A stretch of DNA of 13,884 nt from Ilumatobacteraceae bacterium (GTDB lineage: Bacteria; Actinomycetota; Acidimicrobiia; Acidimicrobiales; Ilumatobacteraceae). Location: contig JALRDI010000030.1 of assembly GCA_023257035.1 (NCBI GenBank), positions 1 through 13,884 on the forward strand, given 5' to 3'. A model generated the notes under the pieces. The model saw only the letters and a list, made by a program, of their open reading frames with translations, ran no database searches and was not told the DNA's origin. Made by a program: the position numbers and the translations under genes. Positions 6,306-13,095 of this stretch are shown here, in pieces. Position 1 is the first letter of the stretch; the number at the start of each line of letters is the position of its first letter.

Positions 6306-7502
6306 TACGCGTCGCATTTCTTTGGCAAGCGAACCGCGCTGAACAACGTCGATACTGGTGAGACCTAACCAAGAACTCATCGCTTCCAGTTCTTCGGTGG
6401 CCTCGGATGCAATTTCAAGACGACGTGACGGAGTGTCGTCGTTCTCCTCTACCCACGACGACTGAACCCTCAATACCCCGTTCGCCCGGTCGGCCTTCAG
6501 ATCGAAGCGACCAACTATGCGATCGCCAAGCAGAAACGGCAGCACGTAATAGCCGTACCGACGCTTTACTGCCGGGGTGTAAATCTCGATTCGATAGTGA
6601 AAGTCGAAGAGCCGCTCATCACGGTCACGAAACCACACCACAGGGTCAAATGGGCTGAGCAGTGCACGAGCGGTAACGGCGCGAGGAATATGTAACTCGG
6701 GGTCGGCATACGCAGTCTGAGACCATCCATCGACCGTCACTTCGACAAGTTCGCATTGGCGCACAAGATCATCGACGATCGGTTTCACATCGCTGAGGCG
6801 TTGTCGGTGGTAATCGGCAATGTCCTTGAGGGTCCCAACAGCCAAGTGGCGGACGGCCTGGCGGATGAGTTCACGTCGAGCATCGGATTCGTCAGGTGTG
6901 ACCGCTTCTAATGCAGAAGCCGGAAGCACTCGTTCTGGAAGGTCGTAGAGTCGCGCAAAATCACTTGAGCGACGGGTTGCAGCTACCTCGCCCTTCCAGA
7001 ACAAAAACTCCAATGCAGCTTTCGCAGCGTCCCAATCCCACCATTCACTTTTTGGGGCGGTTCGGGGAGAGAGCTCACCAGCTGTCATTGGCCCGCGATC
7101 ACCGATTGTGTCGAGCACACGCTTCACCAGTCCTGGATTTGCTTCAACGATCTGATTAACACCTTTCCACCCGTGAGGCTGGCGCATCCTCCACCGAAGG
7201 AATTGATGTTGAGAAACCGGTACGTGGCTTGCTTCGTGCACCCAATATTCGAAGATGTCTCCCGCCGCTGTCGCCGCCGGAATGAGTGAACGATCATGGG
7301 GACCGAGCCGGGCAAATAATGGGAGTTCTTGGCTGCGGACGAGGACATTCACCGAATCGATCTGGATAATTCCCATGTCGTCGAACGCTCGACGAAGATG
7401 ACGACGATCAACTCGGCCCTGCGGCCGCTCACGATGAAAACCCTGAGCCGCGAGGGCGGCCCGGCGCGCCTGCGCAACAGATAGCCGGCGAGGAGCCGTC
7501 AC
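6297..7502 (-). CDS. Winged-helix DNA glycosylase-like protein (YcaQ/AlkX family, HTH_42)
   Basis: A 401-residue protein matching the HTH_42/YcaQ family of monofunctional DNA glycosylases, which unhook interstrand crosslinks or remove bulky alkylated bases. Family marks are G-I-I-Q-I-D-S-V (44-51) carrying the catalytic QxD motif (Q47, D49), V-R-S-Q-E-L-P-L-F-A-R-L-G (55-67), E-Y-W-V-H-E-A-S (85-92), S-P-F-D-P-V-V-W-F-R-D-R followed by F-D-F-x-Y-R-I-E-I-Y-x-P, and R-R-Y-G-Y-Y-V-L-P-F-L-L-G-D. A QxD motif is typical of the AlkX/YcaQ side of the family rather than the QxQ AlkZ side. It is the second gene of a minus-strand pair, 14 bases after the cyclophilin stop, and its start is a GTG without SD. 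The 3' end overlaps the convergent MpaB-like gene by 9 bases. Substrate preference is inference. Confidence 0.86.
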   Translation of the reverse strand: MTAPRRLSVAQARRAALAAQGFHRERPQGRVDRRHLRRAFDDMGIIQIDSVNVLVRSQELPLFARLGPHDRSLIPAATAAGDIFEYWVHEASHVPVSQHQFLRWRMRQPHGWKGVNQIVEANPGLVKRVLDTIGDRGPMTAGELSPRTAPKSEWWDWDAAKAALEFLFWKGEVAATRRSSDFARLYDLPERVLPASALEAVTPDESDARRELIRQAVRHLAVGTLKDIADYHRQRLSDVKPIVDDLVRQCELVEVTVDGWSQTAYADPELHIPRAVTARALLSPFDPVVWFRDRDERLFDFHYRIEIYTPAVKRRYGYYVLPFLLGDRIVGRFDLKADRANGVLRVQSSWVEENDDTPSRRLEIASEATEELEAMSSWLGLTSIDVVQRGSLAKEMRRVSA

Positions 7503-7516
7503 GCAGCTTGGCTCAT

Positions 7517-8089
7517 TCAGTCGGCAACGCTGATCGTCACCGATTCGATGACGACATCATCCTTCGGGCGATCACCCGCTGCAGTTGGGACATTCTGCAT
7601 GCGCTCAACAAGCTCGAGTCCCTTCACCGTCTGCCCGAAGAGGCTGTACAGCGGCGGGAGTTGCACGCCACTTGGGCCGCTAATGAGGAAGAACTGGCTG
7701 CCGTTCGTGTTCGGCCCGGCGTTCGCCATCGCGAGTGACCCGATCTGATACTGACCTGGCTTCGGCAACTCATCATCAAATCGATAGCCGGGGCCACCAC
7801 GACCGGTACCTGTTGGGTCGCCACCTTGGCAGACGAACCCGTTGATGATGCGGTGGAAGATAATTCCGTCGAAATAGTGGTGAAGAGCGAGGAACACAAA
7901 GTTGTTGACGGTGACAGGTGCGTTCACCGCGTCAAGAGCGATGACAATCTCTCCGGCGGCTTCGCCAGCGATTGAAACCGACATTGTTGCGGTGTAGCGC
8001 TTCGCCGGGTCGATACCCATCTCGGGGGCCTCAGGAAACTGCTGTTGCCGAGGTGCGGAGCCGTCAAAAAGTGGAAAAGGAGTCGCCAT
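7517..8089 (-). CDS. Cyclophilin-type peptidyl-prolyl cis-trans isomerase
   Basis: A 190-residue cyclophilin that catalyses proline cis-trans isomerisation in protein folding. The active-site blocks are intact: I-I-F-H-R-I-I-N-G-F (76-85, catalytic R80 and F85), Q-G-G-D-P-T-G-T-G-R-G-G-P-G-Y (88-102), A-M-A-N-A-G-P-N-T-N-G-S-Q-F-F-L (120-135) and L-F-G-Q-T-V-K-G (150-157). There is no signal peptide or lipobox, so a cytoplasmic location is likely. The ~30 residues before the domain are polar and poorly conserved. The ATG at 8089 is chosen over an in-frame start at 8146 because the longer form would overlap the divergent radA start, and because TAAGGT sits 8 bases upstream. The glycosylase-like gene follows after 14 bases, probably co-transcribed. 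Confidence 0.93.
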   Translation of the reverse strand: MATPFPLFDGSAPRQQQFPEAPEMGIDPAKRYTATMSVSIAGEAAGEIVIALDAVNAPVTVNNFVFLALHHYFDGIIFHRIINGFVCQGGDPTGTGRGGPGYRFDDELPKPGQYQIGSLAMANAGPNTNGSQFFLISGPSGVQLPPLYSLFGQTVKGLELVERMQNVPTAAGDRPKDDVVIESVTISVAD

Positions 8090-8097
8090 ATGGCCAG

Positions 8098-8103
8098 ACC
8101 TTA
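8098..8103 (-). promoter_or_regulatory. Putative leaderless -10 box (TAAGGT) for the cyclophilin gene
   Basis: TAAGGT on the minus strand is followed by 8 bases (ctggccat) and the ATG at 8089. It lies in the 49-base gap between this gene and the divergent radA. No SD is visible. The spacing is one base longer than at the other candidate sites. Confidence 0.4.
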
Positions 8104-8138
8104 TCGGCGTAGTCACACCCGTCGGCCAGACTGTAGGT

Positions 8139-9509
8139 GTGAGCAAAGTAAAGACATCTCATGTCTGTTCCGAATGTGGCACCCATCACCCAAAATGGAC
8201 AGGGCAATGCACTGGTTGCGGCGAGTGGAACACGCTGACAGAAGAGGTCATTTCAACCGGGCTCGCCGCCGACACTTCATCACCAAACGCACCTCGGCCA
8301 GCATCGTCTGATGCACGACCGCCAGTTGCCCTCAACGACACCTCCACCGAGACAGGCTCAGCCAGAGCAACCGGTATCGCTGAACTTGACCACGTGCTCA
8401 GCGGCGGCCTCGTCGAGGGCTCAGTCACATTGCTTGGTGGTGAACCCGGCATCGGTAAGAGCACGCTGTTACTGCAGGTCGCGCACAAGTGGGATGGCCC
8501 AGTCCTCTATGTCTGCGCAGAGGAAAGTGCTCAGCAGGTACGCCAGCGTGCTGAGCGCCTCGGTGCAATCCGTCCTGACGTATGGCTACTCGCCGAACAT
8601 GGGCTTGGCGAGATTGCTGACGCAATCGACAGCACACAACCGTCGCTGATCGTCGTTGACAGCATCCAGATGATTTCAGACCCTGTCGTCACCTCGGCTC
8701 CGGGGTCCGTCGCACAGGTTCGAGCAACCGCTCAGTTCCTTGTCAATCTCGCAAAGCGACGTTCAATTCCACTTGTCCTCGTCGGGCATGTCACAAAAGA
8801 AGGTGACCTAGCTGGCCCACGCGTACTAGAGCACCTCGTTGACACGGTGTTGAGCTTTGAAGGCGACCGCCATCACTCATTGCGTCTCGTCCGGGCGGTC
8901 AAGCATCGCTTTGGGTCAACCAATGAGCTCAGTGTGTTCGAAATGACCGGTGATGGCCTCACCGGCGTTGCTGATCCCAGCCAGTTGCTACTCGCCGACC
9001 GAAAAGACCAGATTCCTGGGTCCGCAGTTGTCCCGACGCTCGAGGGTCGACGACCACTGATCGTTGAGATTCAAGCACTCACTTCGGTCGCCCCTCCCGG
9101 TGTGCCCGCTCGACGAACCGCACAAGGAATTGACCAATCTCGCCTTGCAATGCTGCTTGCCGTGCTCGCTCGACATTGTGGGGTGCCAACTTCGGCAACC
9201 GATGTGTACGCGTCAGCGGTGGGTGGGGTCAGAATTGCCGAACCCGGCATCGACCTTGCGCTGAGTTTGGCCATCGCATCGTCCATCGTTGATCGGCCAT
9301 TACCACCAGATCTCGCTGTCTTTGGCGAGGTTGGCCTCGGAAGTGAGGTTCGGCAGGTAGCTCAACCCGATCGTCGATTTGCCGAGGCGCATCGGCTGGG
9401 ATTCAAGCGTGTTCTTGCGCCTTTGCGATCGCCCGATCCGATCGACAACATCGAACTCATCCGAGTGAGCGATGTCGGAGAAGCCCTCCGTGCTGCGGGT
9501 TTGACCTGA
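8139..9509 (+). CDS. radA: DNA repair protein RadA/Sms
   Basis: A 456-residue RadA (Sms), the RecA-like helicase that processes branched recombination intermediates. Domains in order: an N-terminal zinc finger (C10, C13, C24, C27); a linker of low conservation (~35-75); the RecA-like ATPase with Walker A G-E-P-G-I-G-K-S-T (101-109, K107) and Walker B V-V-D-S-I-Q (172-177); the RadA-specific motif here reading K-H-R-F-G (255-259); and a C-terminal Lon-protease-like domain with A-S-A-V-G-G-V-R-I and G-E-V-G-L-G-S-E-V-R. The motif is KNRFG in characterised RadA proteins, so position 256 is His instead of Asn. The start is GTG at 8139, which gives a complete zinc finger. No SD is visible and only a weak CAGACT lies 6 bases upstream. 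The product is cytoplasmic and binds DNA. It is divergent from the cyclophilin gene, with a 49-base gap. Confidence 0.96.
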   Translation: MSKVKTSHVCSECGTHHPKWTGQCTGCGEWNTLTEEVISTGLAADTSSPNAPRPASSDARPPVALNDTSTETGSARATGIAELDHVLSGGLVEGSVTLLGGEPGIGKSTLLLQVAHKWDGPVLYVCAEESAQQVRQRAERLGAIRPDVWLLAEHGLGEIADAIDSTQPSLIVVDSIQMISDPVVTSAPGSVAQVRATAQFLVNLAKRRSIPLVLVGHVTKEGDLAGPRVLEHLVDTVLSFEGDRHHSLRLVRAVKHRFGSTNELSVFEMTGDGLTGVADPSQLLLADRKDQIPGSAVVPTLEGRRPLIVEIQALTSVAPPGVPARRTAQGIDQSRLAMLLAVLARHCGVPTSATDVYASAVGGVRIAEPGIDLALSLAIASSIVDRPLPPDLAVFGEVGLGSEVRQVAQPDRRFAEAHRLGFKRVLAPLRSPDPIDNIELIRVSDVGEALRAAGLT

Positions 9510-9554
9510 ACGTGCTCCTCGCGCTCGTCTATGCCACTTCTTCGGGCTGATCGT

Positions 9555-9560
9555 TAGCCT
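9555..9560 (+). promoter_or_regulatory. Putative leaderless -10 box (TAGCCT) for nadE
   Basis: TAGCCT is followed by 7 bases (tggctct) and the GTG at 9568. It lies in the 58-base gap after radA, which contains no visible terminator. No SD precedes the GTG, so the spacing fits a leaderless transcript. Confidence 0.48.
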
Positions 9561-9567
9561 TGGCTCT

Positions 9568-11244
9568 GTGAACCTCCGGCTCGCGCTCGCTCAACTCAAC
9601 CCGACTGTCGGGGCGATAGGTGCGAATCTTCAACAACTCAAAGATGCGTACCACAGCGCAGAGCAAGCGCAGTGCTCAATCATTGCGTTCGGAGAACTCA
9701 GCATCACTGGCTACCCGCCAGAGGACCTCCTTCTCAAACCGCGATTCATTGCCGATCAGCGCGCCGCCTTGCTCGAATTTGCGGCTTCAACAACTTCGTG
9801 TGTTGCCGTGGTCGGAGTTGTCGACTCTGACGGTGAACGCCTCTTCAATGCGGCTGCTGTGTGCGCCGACGGCCGGGTACAACACATCTACCGCAAACGC
9901 AGCCTCCCGAATTACAGCGTGTTCGACGAGAAACGGTATTTCACTCCAGGAACTGAACCGCTACAGCTCATTGGTGTGAACGGAATTCCGGTCGGAATTT
10001 CGATCTGCGAGGACATTTGGGTAGATGACGGCCCTCATGTTGACCTCGTTGCTTCGGGGGCGGAAATCCTCGTGAGCATTAACGGTTCGCCATACCACCT
10101 CGACAAAGACGCAGAACGTGAAGCGCTCATCGCCGATCGAGCATCACAACTCGGAATTCCGATCTGTTATGTCAACCAAGTTGGTGGGCAGGACGAACTC
10201 GTCTTCGATGGTGGTTCCTTCGTCGTTGACCACTCGGGCGAACTCCTCGGTCGAGCCCCACTCTTCACGGAGTCGCTCCTCATCACAGATGTCGAGATTC
10301 AACATCGTGAATCTCGTGTTGAGCCATCAATTTCACTCGGTGGAAATGCGGCTCCAATACATGCCGACAATCCCGTTCTCCCGATTGCCGAATCGATGTC
10401 GGGAGACGACGAACTGTACGAGGCACTTGTGCTCGGGACGCGTGATTACTGCAGGAAGAATGGCTTCTCCGATGTCGTCATCGGTTTATCCGGCGGCATC
10501 GATTCGACTCTTGTTGCGTGCGTGGCAGTCGATGCATTGGGGGCAGACCACGTTCACGGTGTTGCAATGCCTTCTCGCTACTCATCGGATCACTCACTCA
10601 CCGATGCGGAAGCCCTTGCCAACAATCTGGGCGTCGACATGCGAACCATCTCAATCGAGCCGGCGTTCGCCGCATATATGGAGATGCTTGATCCGTCGTT
10701 CGCGGGCCGCCAACCGGGGCTCACTTGGGAGAATGTGCAATCACGTTGTCGAGGACAGATCCTGATGGCGCTCTCGAACGAATTCGGTTGGATGGTTCTC
10801 ACCACCGGCAACAAGAGCGAGGCCGCAGTTGGCTACTTCACTATCTATGGAGATTCAGTTGGCGGTTACGCCGTCATCAAAGACCTCTTAAAGCTCAAGG
10901 TGTACGACCTTTGCCGACTTGTGAATGAACGCGCTGGCAAAGAAGTCATTCCGAACAATGTCATCGTGAAGCCTCCCTCAGCCGAACTGCGACCAGATCA
11001 ACGAGATGACCAGAGCCTTCCGCCGTATGAAGTGCTTGACCCGATTCTTTCGCTGTACGTCGAACATGACCGCACTGCGCAAGACATCATCGATGCGGGT
11101 CACGACCCCGAGATGGTTTCTCGCATCACACGACTCGTCGACATTGCCGAATACAAGCGTCGGCAATCGCCTCCAGGCGTGCGCGTTACGCAGAAAGCAT
11201 TCGGTAAAGACCGCCGCGTGCCGATCACTAACGGCTATCGCTGA
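9568..11244 (+). CDS. nadE: Glutamine-dependent NAD+ synthetase
   Basis: A 558-residue two-domain enzyme that makes NAD+ from nicotinate adenine dinucleotide, ATP and glutamine, the last step of NAD biosynthesis. The N-terminal nitrilase-type glutaminase domain (1 to ~260) has the Glu-Lys-Cys triad: E43 in F-G-E-L-S-I-T-G-Y-P-P-E-D-L-L, K110 in Y-R-K-R-S-L-P-N-Y, and C147 in S-I-C-E-D-I-W. The synthetase domain (~280-558) has the ATP-pyrophosphatase P-loop S-G-G-I-D-S-T (308-314), T-G-N-K-S-E, Y-G-D-S-V-G-G-Y-A-V-I-K-D and K-P-P-S-A-E-L-R-P-D-Q-x-D-D-Q-S-L-P-P-Y. The length fits the shorter bacterial two-domain class, and no catalytic residue appears to be missing. The GTG start is supported by the domain beginning and by TAGCCT 7 bases upstream. 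It follows radA in the same direction but probably has its own promoter. Confidence 0.96.
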   Translation: MNLRLALAQLNPTVGAIGANLQQLKDAYHSAEQAQCSIIAFGELSITGYPPEDLLLKPRFIADQRAALLEFAASTTSCVAVVGVVDSDGERLFNAAAVCADGRVQHIYRKRSLPNYSVFDEKRYFTPGTEPLQLIGVNGIPVGISICEDIWVDDGPHVDLVASGAEILVSINGSPYHLDKDAEREALIADRASQLGIPICYVNQVGGQDELVFDGGSFVVDHSGELLGRAPLFTESLLITDVEIQHRESRVEPSISLGGNAAPIHADNPVLPIAESMSGDDELYEALVLGTRDYCRKNGFSDVVIGLSGGIDSTLVACVAVDALGADHVHGVAMPSRYSSDHSLTDAEALANNLGVDMRTISIEPAFAAYMEMLDPSFAGRQPGLTWENVQSRCRGQILMALSNEFGWMVLTTGNKSEAAVGYFTIYGDSVGGYAVIKDLLKLKVYDLCRLVNERAGKEVIPNNVIVKPPSAELRPDQRDDQSLPPYEVLDPILSLYVEHDRTAQDIIDAGHDPEMVSRITRLVDIAEYKRRQSPPGVRVTQKAFGKDRRVPITNGYR

Positions 11245-11633
11245 GATGCAAGCTCGATAAGCAACCTCATTGCCTCGTCGACCCGCTCAACCGGCACGAG
11301 AAGATGATCATGATGGTGACCAGCAATTACGTTGCACGCAATCTCGTGCTCAGCCAATACCGAACTTACCGCTGCAGTTAATCCAACTCCCTCGAGCGAC
11401 GAGTTGACGGTCAGGGTGATCCAACCGAGCCCTACCGGATCGACGAGATCCAAACAGGCCGCATCTTCACGGGCGATCACCACCGACAGCCCTTCGGTCT
11501 CGCGAACGGTTGAGTAGACGGTGAGTCCGTCAGGCACCCGCTCATCTAACGCAATGGTTGCAAACACGAACACCCCTGGCACAACCTGCGGGTTCATTCC
11601 ACGAATCATCTCTTCGCGGCCGGAAATCACCAC
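11235..11633 (-). CDS. ACT-domain protein (DUF2241/ACT_3-like)
   Basis: A protein of about 132 residues resembling the DUF2241/ACT_3 group, small proteins with a DUF2241 domain followed by an ACT-like domain. Recognisable blocks are P-G-V-F-V-F (near the start), V-R-E-T-E-G-L-S-V-V-I-A-R-E-D-A, W-I-T-L-T-V-N-S-S-L-E-G-V-G-L-T-A-A-V and C-N-V-I-A-G-H-H-H-D-H-L-L-V-P. ACT domains usually bind small ligands such as amino acids, but no ligand is known to me for this group. GTG at 11633 is preferred because a GGTGA ribosome site lies 7 bases before it and the resulting N-terminus fits the family length. An in-frame ATG at 11678 would give 147 residues and a 38-base overlap with the upstream VOC gene. 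The SD overlaps that gene's stop codon, indicating co-translation. The 3' end overlaps the convergent nadE by 10 bases. Confidence 0.83.
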   Translation of the reverse strand: MVISGREEMIRGMNPQVVPGVFVFATIALDERVPDGLTVYSTVRETEGLSVVIAREDAACLDLVDPVGLGWITLTVNSSLEGVGLTAAVSSVLAEHEIACNVIAGHHHDHLLVPVERVDEAMRLLIELASQR

Positions 11634-11640
11634 CTGATGT

Positions 11641-11645
11641 TCACC
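11641..11645 (-). promoter_or_regulatory. Ribosome binding site (GGTGA) overlapping the VOC gene stop codon
   Basis: GGTGA, complementary to the 16S anti-SD, contains the TGA stop of the CadI/ArsI-like gene and lies 7 bases before GTG at 11633. It supports the shorter start of the ACT protein and translational coupling of the two genes. Confidence 0.5.
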
Positions 11646-12087
11646 CACAACATGCGTCGCCCGCTGAACTACCGCCATCGCTCATCTCACTGGAACCCAA
11701 CACGAGATTCACAAATTGTGTTTCGTGGTCAGCGGTCTTGACGTAGTACTCCCACCGGGGCCCATTTGGATCATCAACCCAAGTCTCGACCTTCTCAGCA
11801 AAACAGCAGATGGTGTCGTCAATACCGCTGGTCTCGAGACCCTCATTGCGAAGCCGCAACTCTTCTGCAACAACCTCTTCCGCTGATTCAACCTCGATGC
11901 CGAGGTGGTTAATCGTTCCAGCCGCAACATCAGGCCTCTCGAAGATCACAAACTTCAGAGGGGGGTTCTCAAGCGCCCAATTCGCATACCCCTCTTTGAC
12001 TTTCGCGGGCTGCTCGCCAAACAATTTGCTGTAGAACGCGATTGATTCATTGAGATCGCGAACATTCATCGCCAACTGAACACGCAT
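11641..12087 (-). CDS. VOC-family metalloprotein, CadI/ArsI-like
   Basis: A 148-residue vicinal-oxygen-chelate protein of the ArsI/CadI group (ArsI cleaves methyl-arsenic bonds; CadI is a cadmium-induced mycobacterial protein). Group marks are V-Q-L-A-M-N-V-x-D-L at the start, A-F-Y-S-K-L-F-G, G-Y-A-N-W-A-L, P-P-L-K-F-V-I, T-I-N-H-L-G-I-E-V-E-S and a T-I-C-C-F block with paired cysteines (C94, C95). A second Cys pair lies near the C-terminus (D-A-C-C-G). H61 and E113 fit the metal-ligand positions. The third position at the N-terminus reads Gln (Q4) as in CadI, whereas ArsI uses His. No arsR-like regulator or arsenic transporter is nearby, so a role in metal or organoarsenical handling is family-based only. 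It heads a pair with the ACT-domain gene and is divergent from the oxidoreductase, with 30 bases between starts. Confidence 0.88.
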   Translation of the reverse strand: MRVQLAMNVRDLNESIAFYSKLFGEQPAKVKEGYANWALENPPLKFVIFERPDVAAGTINHLGIEVESAEEVVAEELRLRNEGLETSGIDDTICCFAEKVETWVDDPNGPRWEYYVKTADHETQFVNLVLGSSEMSDGGSSAGDACCG

Positions 12088-12094
12088 CTAGGTC

Positions 12095-12100
12095 AGTATG
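12095..12100 (-). promoter_or_regulatory. Possible leaderless -10 box (CATACT) for the VOC gene
   Basis: CATACT on the minus strand, one base off TATACT, is followed by 7 bases (gacctag) and ATG at 12087. It lies in the 30-base divergent gap. No SD is present. Weaker than the TANNNT sites because the first base is C. Confidence 0.35.
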
Positions 12101-12117
12101 TCAGCCACACTGGGGCA

Positions 12118-13068
12118 ATGAAGACACACCGCGTAGGCATTATCGGTCTCGGCACAGTCGGTGCCCGATTCGTCGAACAGTTCAATCTGCATGATCGATT
12201 TGAGCTTTCGGCATGTTGGGATGCATCAGATACAGCTCGGGATCGTTTCAGTTCGACAGAGAACGTCGTCGCAACTGCCGAGGATGTCATTGCAAACTGC
12301 GATGTCGTCTACATCGCAGTCCCCCCGGCTGCTCACGCAACATATGTTGAGCAAGCAGTCGCAGCTGGCTGTGCAATTTTCTGCGAGAAGCCACTCGGCG
12401 TTGACATTCCCGAAAGCGAACACATTCTTAAACTCGTCGAGTCATCAGGTCTGCCAAGCGCAATCAACTACGTATTCGGATCCGCACCATCAGCGGTTGA
12501 GCTCGGACGACGAGTATCGAACGGCGAACTAGGTGACATCGTGTCCGCGGAATTCATGATGCACCTCACCGAATGGCCGCGTGCCTGGCAGGCGGCAGCC
12601 ACATGGCTTGCAGAGGCTGCCGAAGGTGGTTGGATTCGTGAAGTCGGATCGCACTACGTCTTCCTCGCACAGCGTCTCTTTGGTGAAGTCACGCTTGAGC
12701 ACTGCATCGTTCGGCGCCCTGCACCAGAACTCGCCGAAAATTTGGTGACCGCCCGACTCTCAACGAAACCAACACCAGTGACCATTCATTGTGAGAGTGG
12801 CTCAGCCGGAGTCGACTCACTGATGTTCACCGTACGAGGTTCTCAGCAGTCGATGAGAATTATCGACTGGTACAACGTTGAAGCGACCGACGCAGACGGC
12901 AATTGGACGCCAGTCGCGATCGACGCCACGCCGTCGGCTCCATGGGCCGCCTACCGCGCTCAACTAGACGGGCTCGCCGCAATGCTCGATGGTGAGACAC
13001 ACAACCTTCCAATGTTTGCAGAAGCCCTTGGAGTGCAACGCGTGATCGAGGGAATTCTCTCCGCCTAG
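12118..13068 (+). CDS. Gfo/Idh/MocA-family NAD(P)-dependent oxidoreductase
   Basis: A 316-residue oxidoreductase. The N-terminal Rossmann fold has G-L-G-T-V-G (10-15) after V-G-I-I, then V-Y-I-A-V-P-P-A-A-H (64-73) and the family motif C-E-K-P-L-G (89-94, with K91 the usual catalytic lysine). The C-terminal half fits the Gfo/Idh/MocA substrate domain, with G-G-W-I-R-E-V-G-S-H (169-178) at the usual catalytic histidine site (H178). Glu174 occupies the place normally held by Asp. The family acts mostly on sugars, inositols and polyols, and the substrate here is unknown. The ATG at 12118 directly begins the nucleotide-binding fold. No clear SD precedes it, and only a weak CACACT lies 6 bases upstream. 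It stands alone on the + strand between a divergent and a convergent gene. Confidence 0.88.
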   Translation: MKTHRVGIIGLGTVGARFVEQFNLHDRFELSACWDASDTARDRFSSTENVVATAEDVIANCDVVYIAVPPAAHATYVEQAVAAGCAIFCEKPLGVDIPESEHILKLVESSGLPSAINYVFGSAPSAVELGRRVSNGELGDIVSAEFMMHLTEWPRAWQAAATWLAEAAEGGWIREVGSHYVFLAQRLFGEVTLEHCIVRRPAPELAENLVTARLSTKPTPVTIHCESGSAGVDSLMFTVRGSQQSMRIIDWYNVEATDADGNWTPVAIDATPSAPWAAYRAQLDGLAAMLDGETHNLPMFAEALGVQRVIEGILSA

Positions 13069-13095
13069 CAAGATCTCAAGTGAGCTGTGGAAGTA

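Noticed and set aside
8127..8132. CAGACT 6 bases before the radA start as a -10 box
   Set aside because: The first base does not fit TANNNT and the spacing is shorter than at the better sites, so it is only mentioned as a possibility.
8090..8146. N-terminal extension of the cyclophilin to 8146
   Set aside because: It would cross the divergent radA start, has no matching family residues, and the ATG at 8089 has a better upstream context.
9510..9567. Terminator between radA and nadE
   Set aside because: No inverted repeat followed by a T-run can be found in the 58 bases.
10118..10765. 215-codon + strand open frame inside nadE
   Set aside because: It overlaps the conserved nadE frame completely and encodes a Ser/Arg-rich product typical of an alternative-frame shadow.
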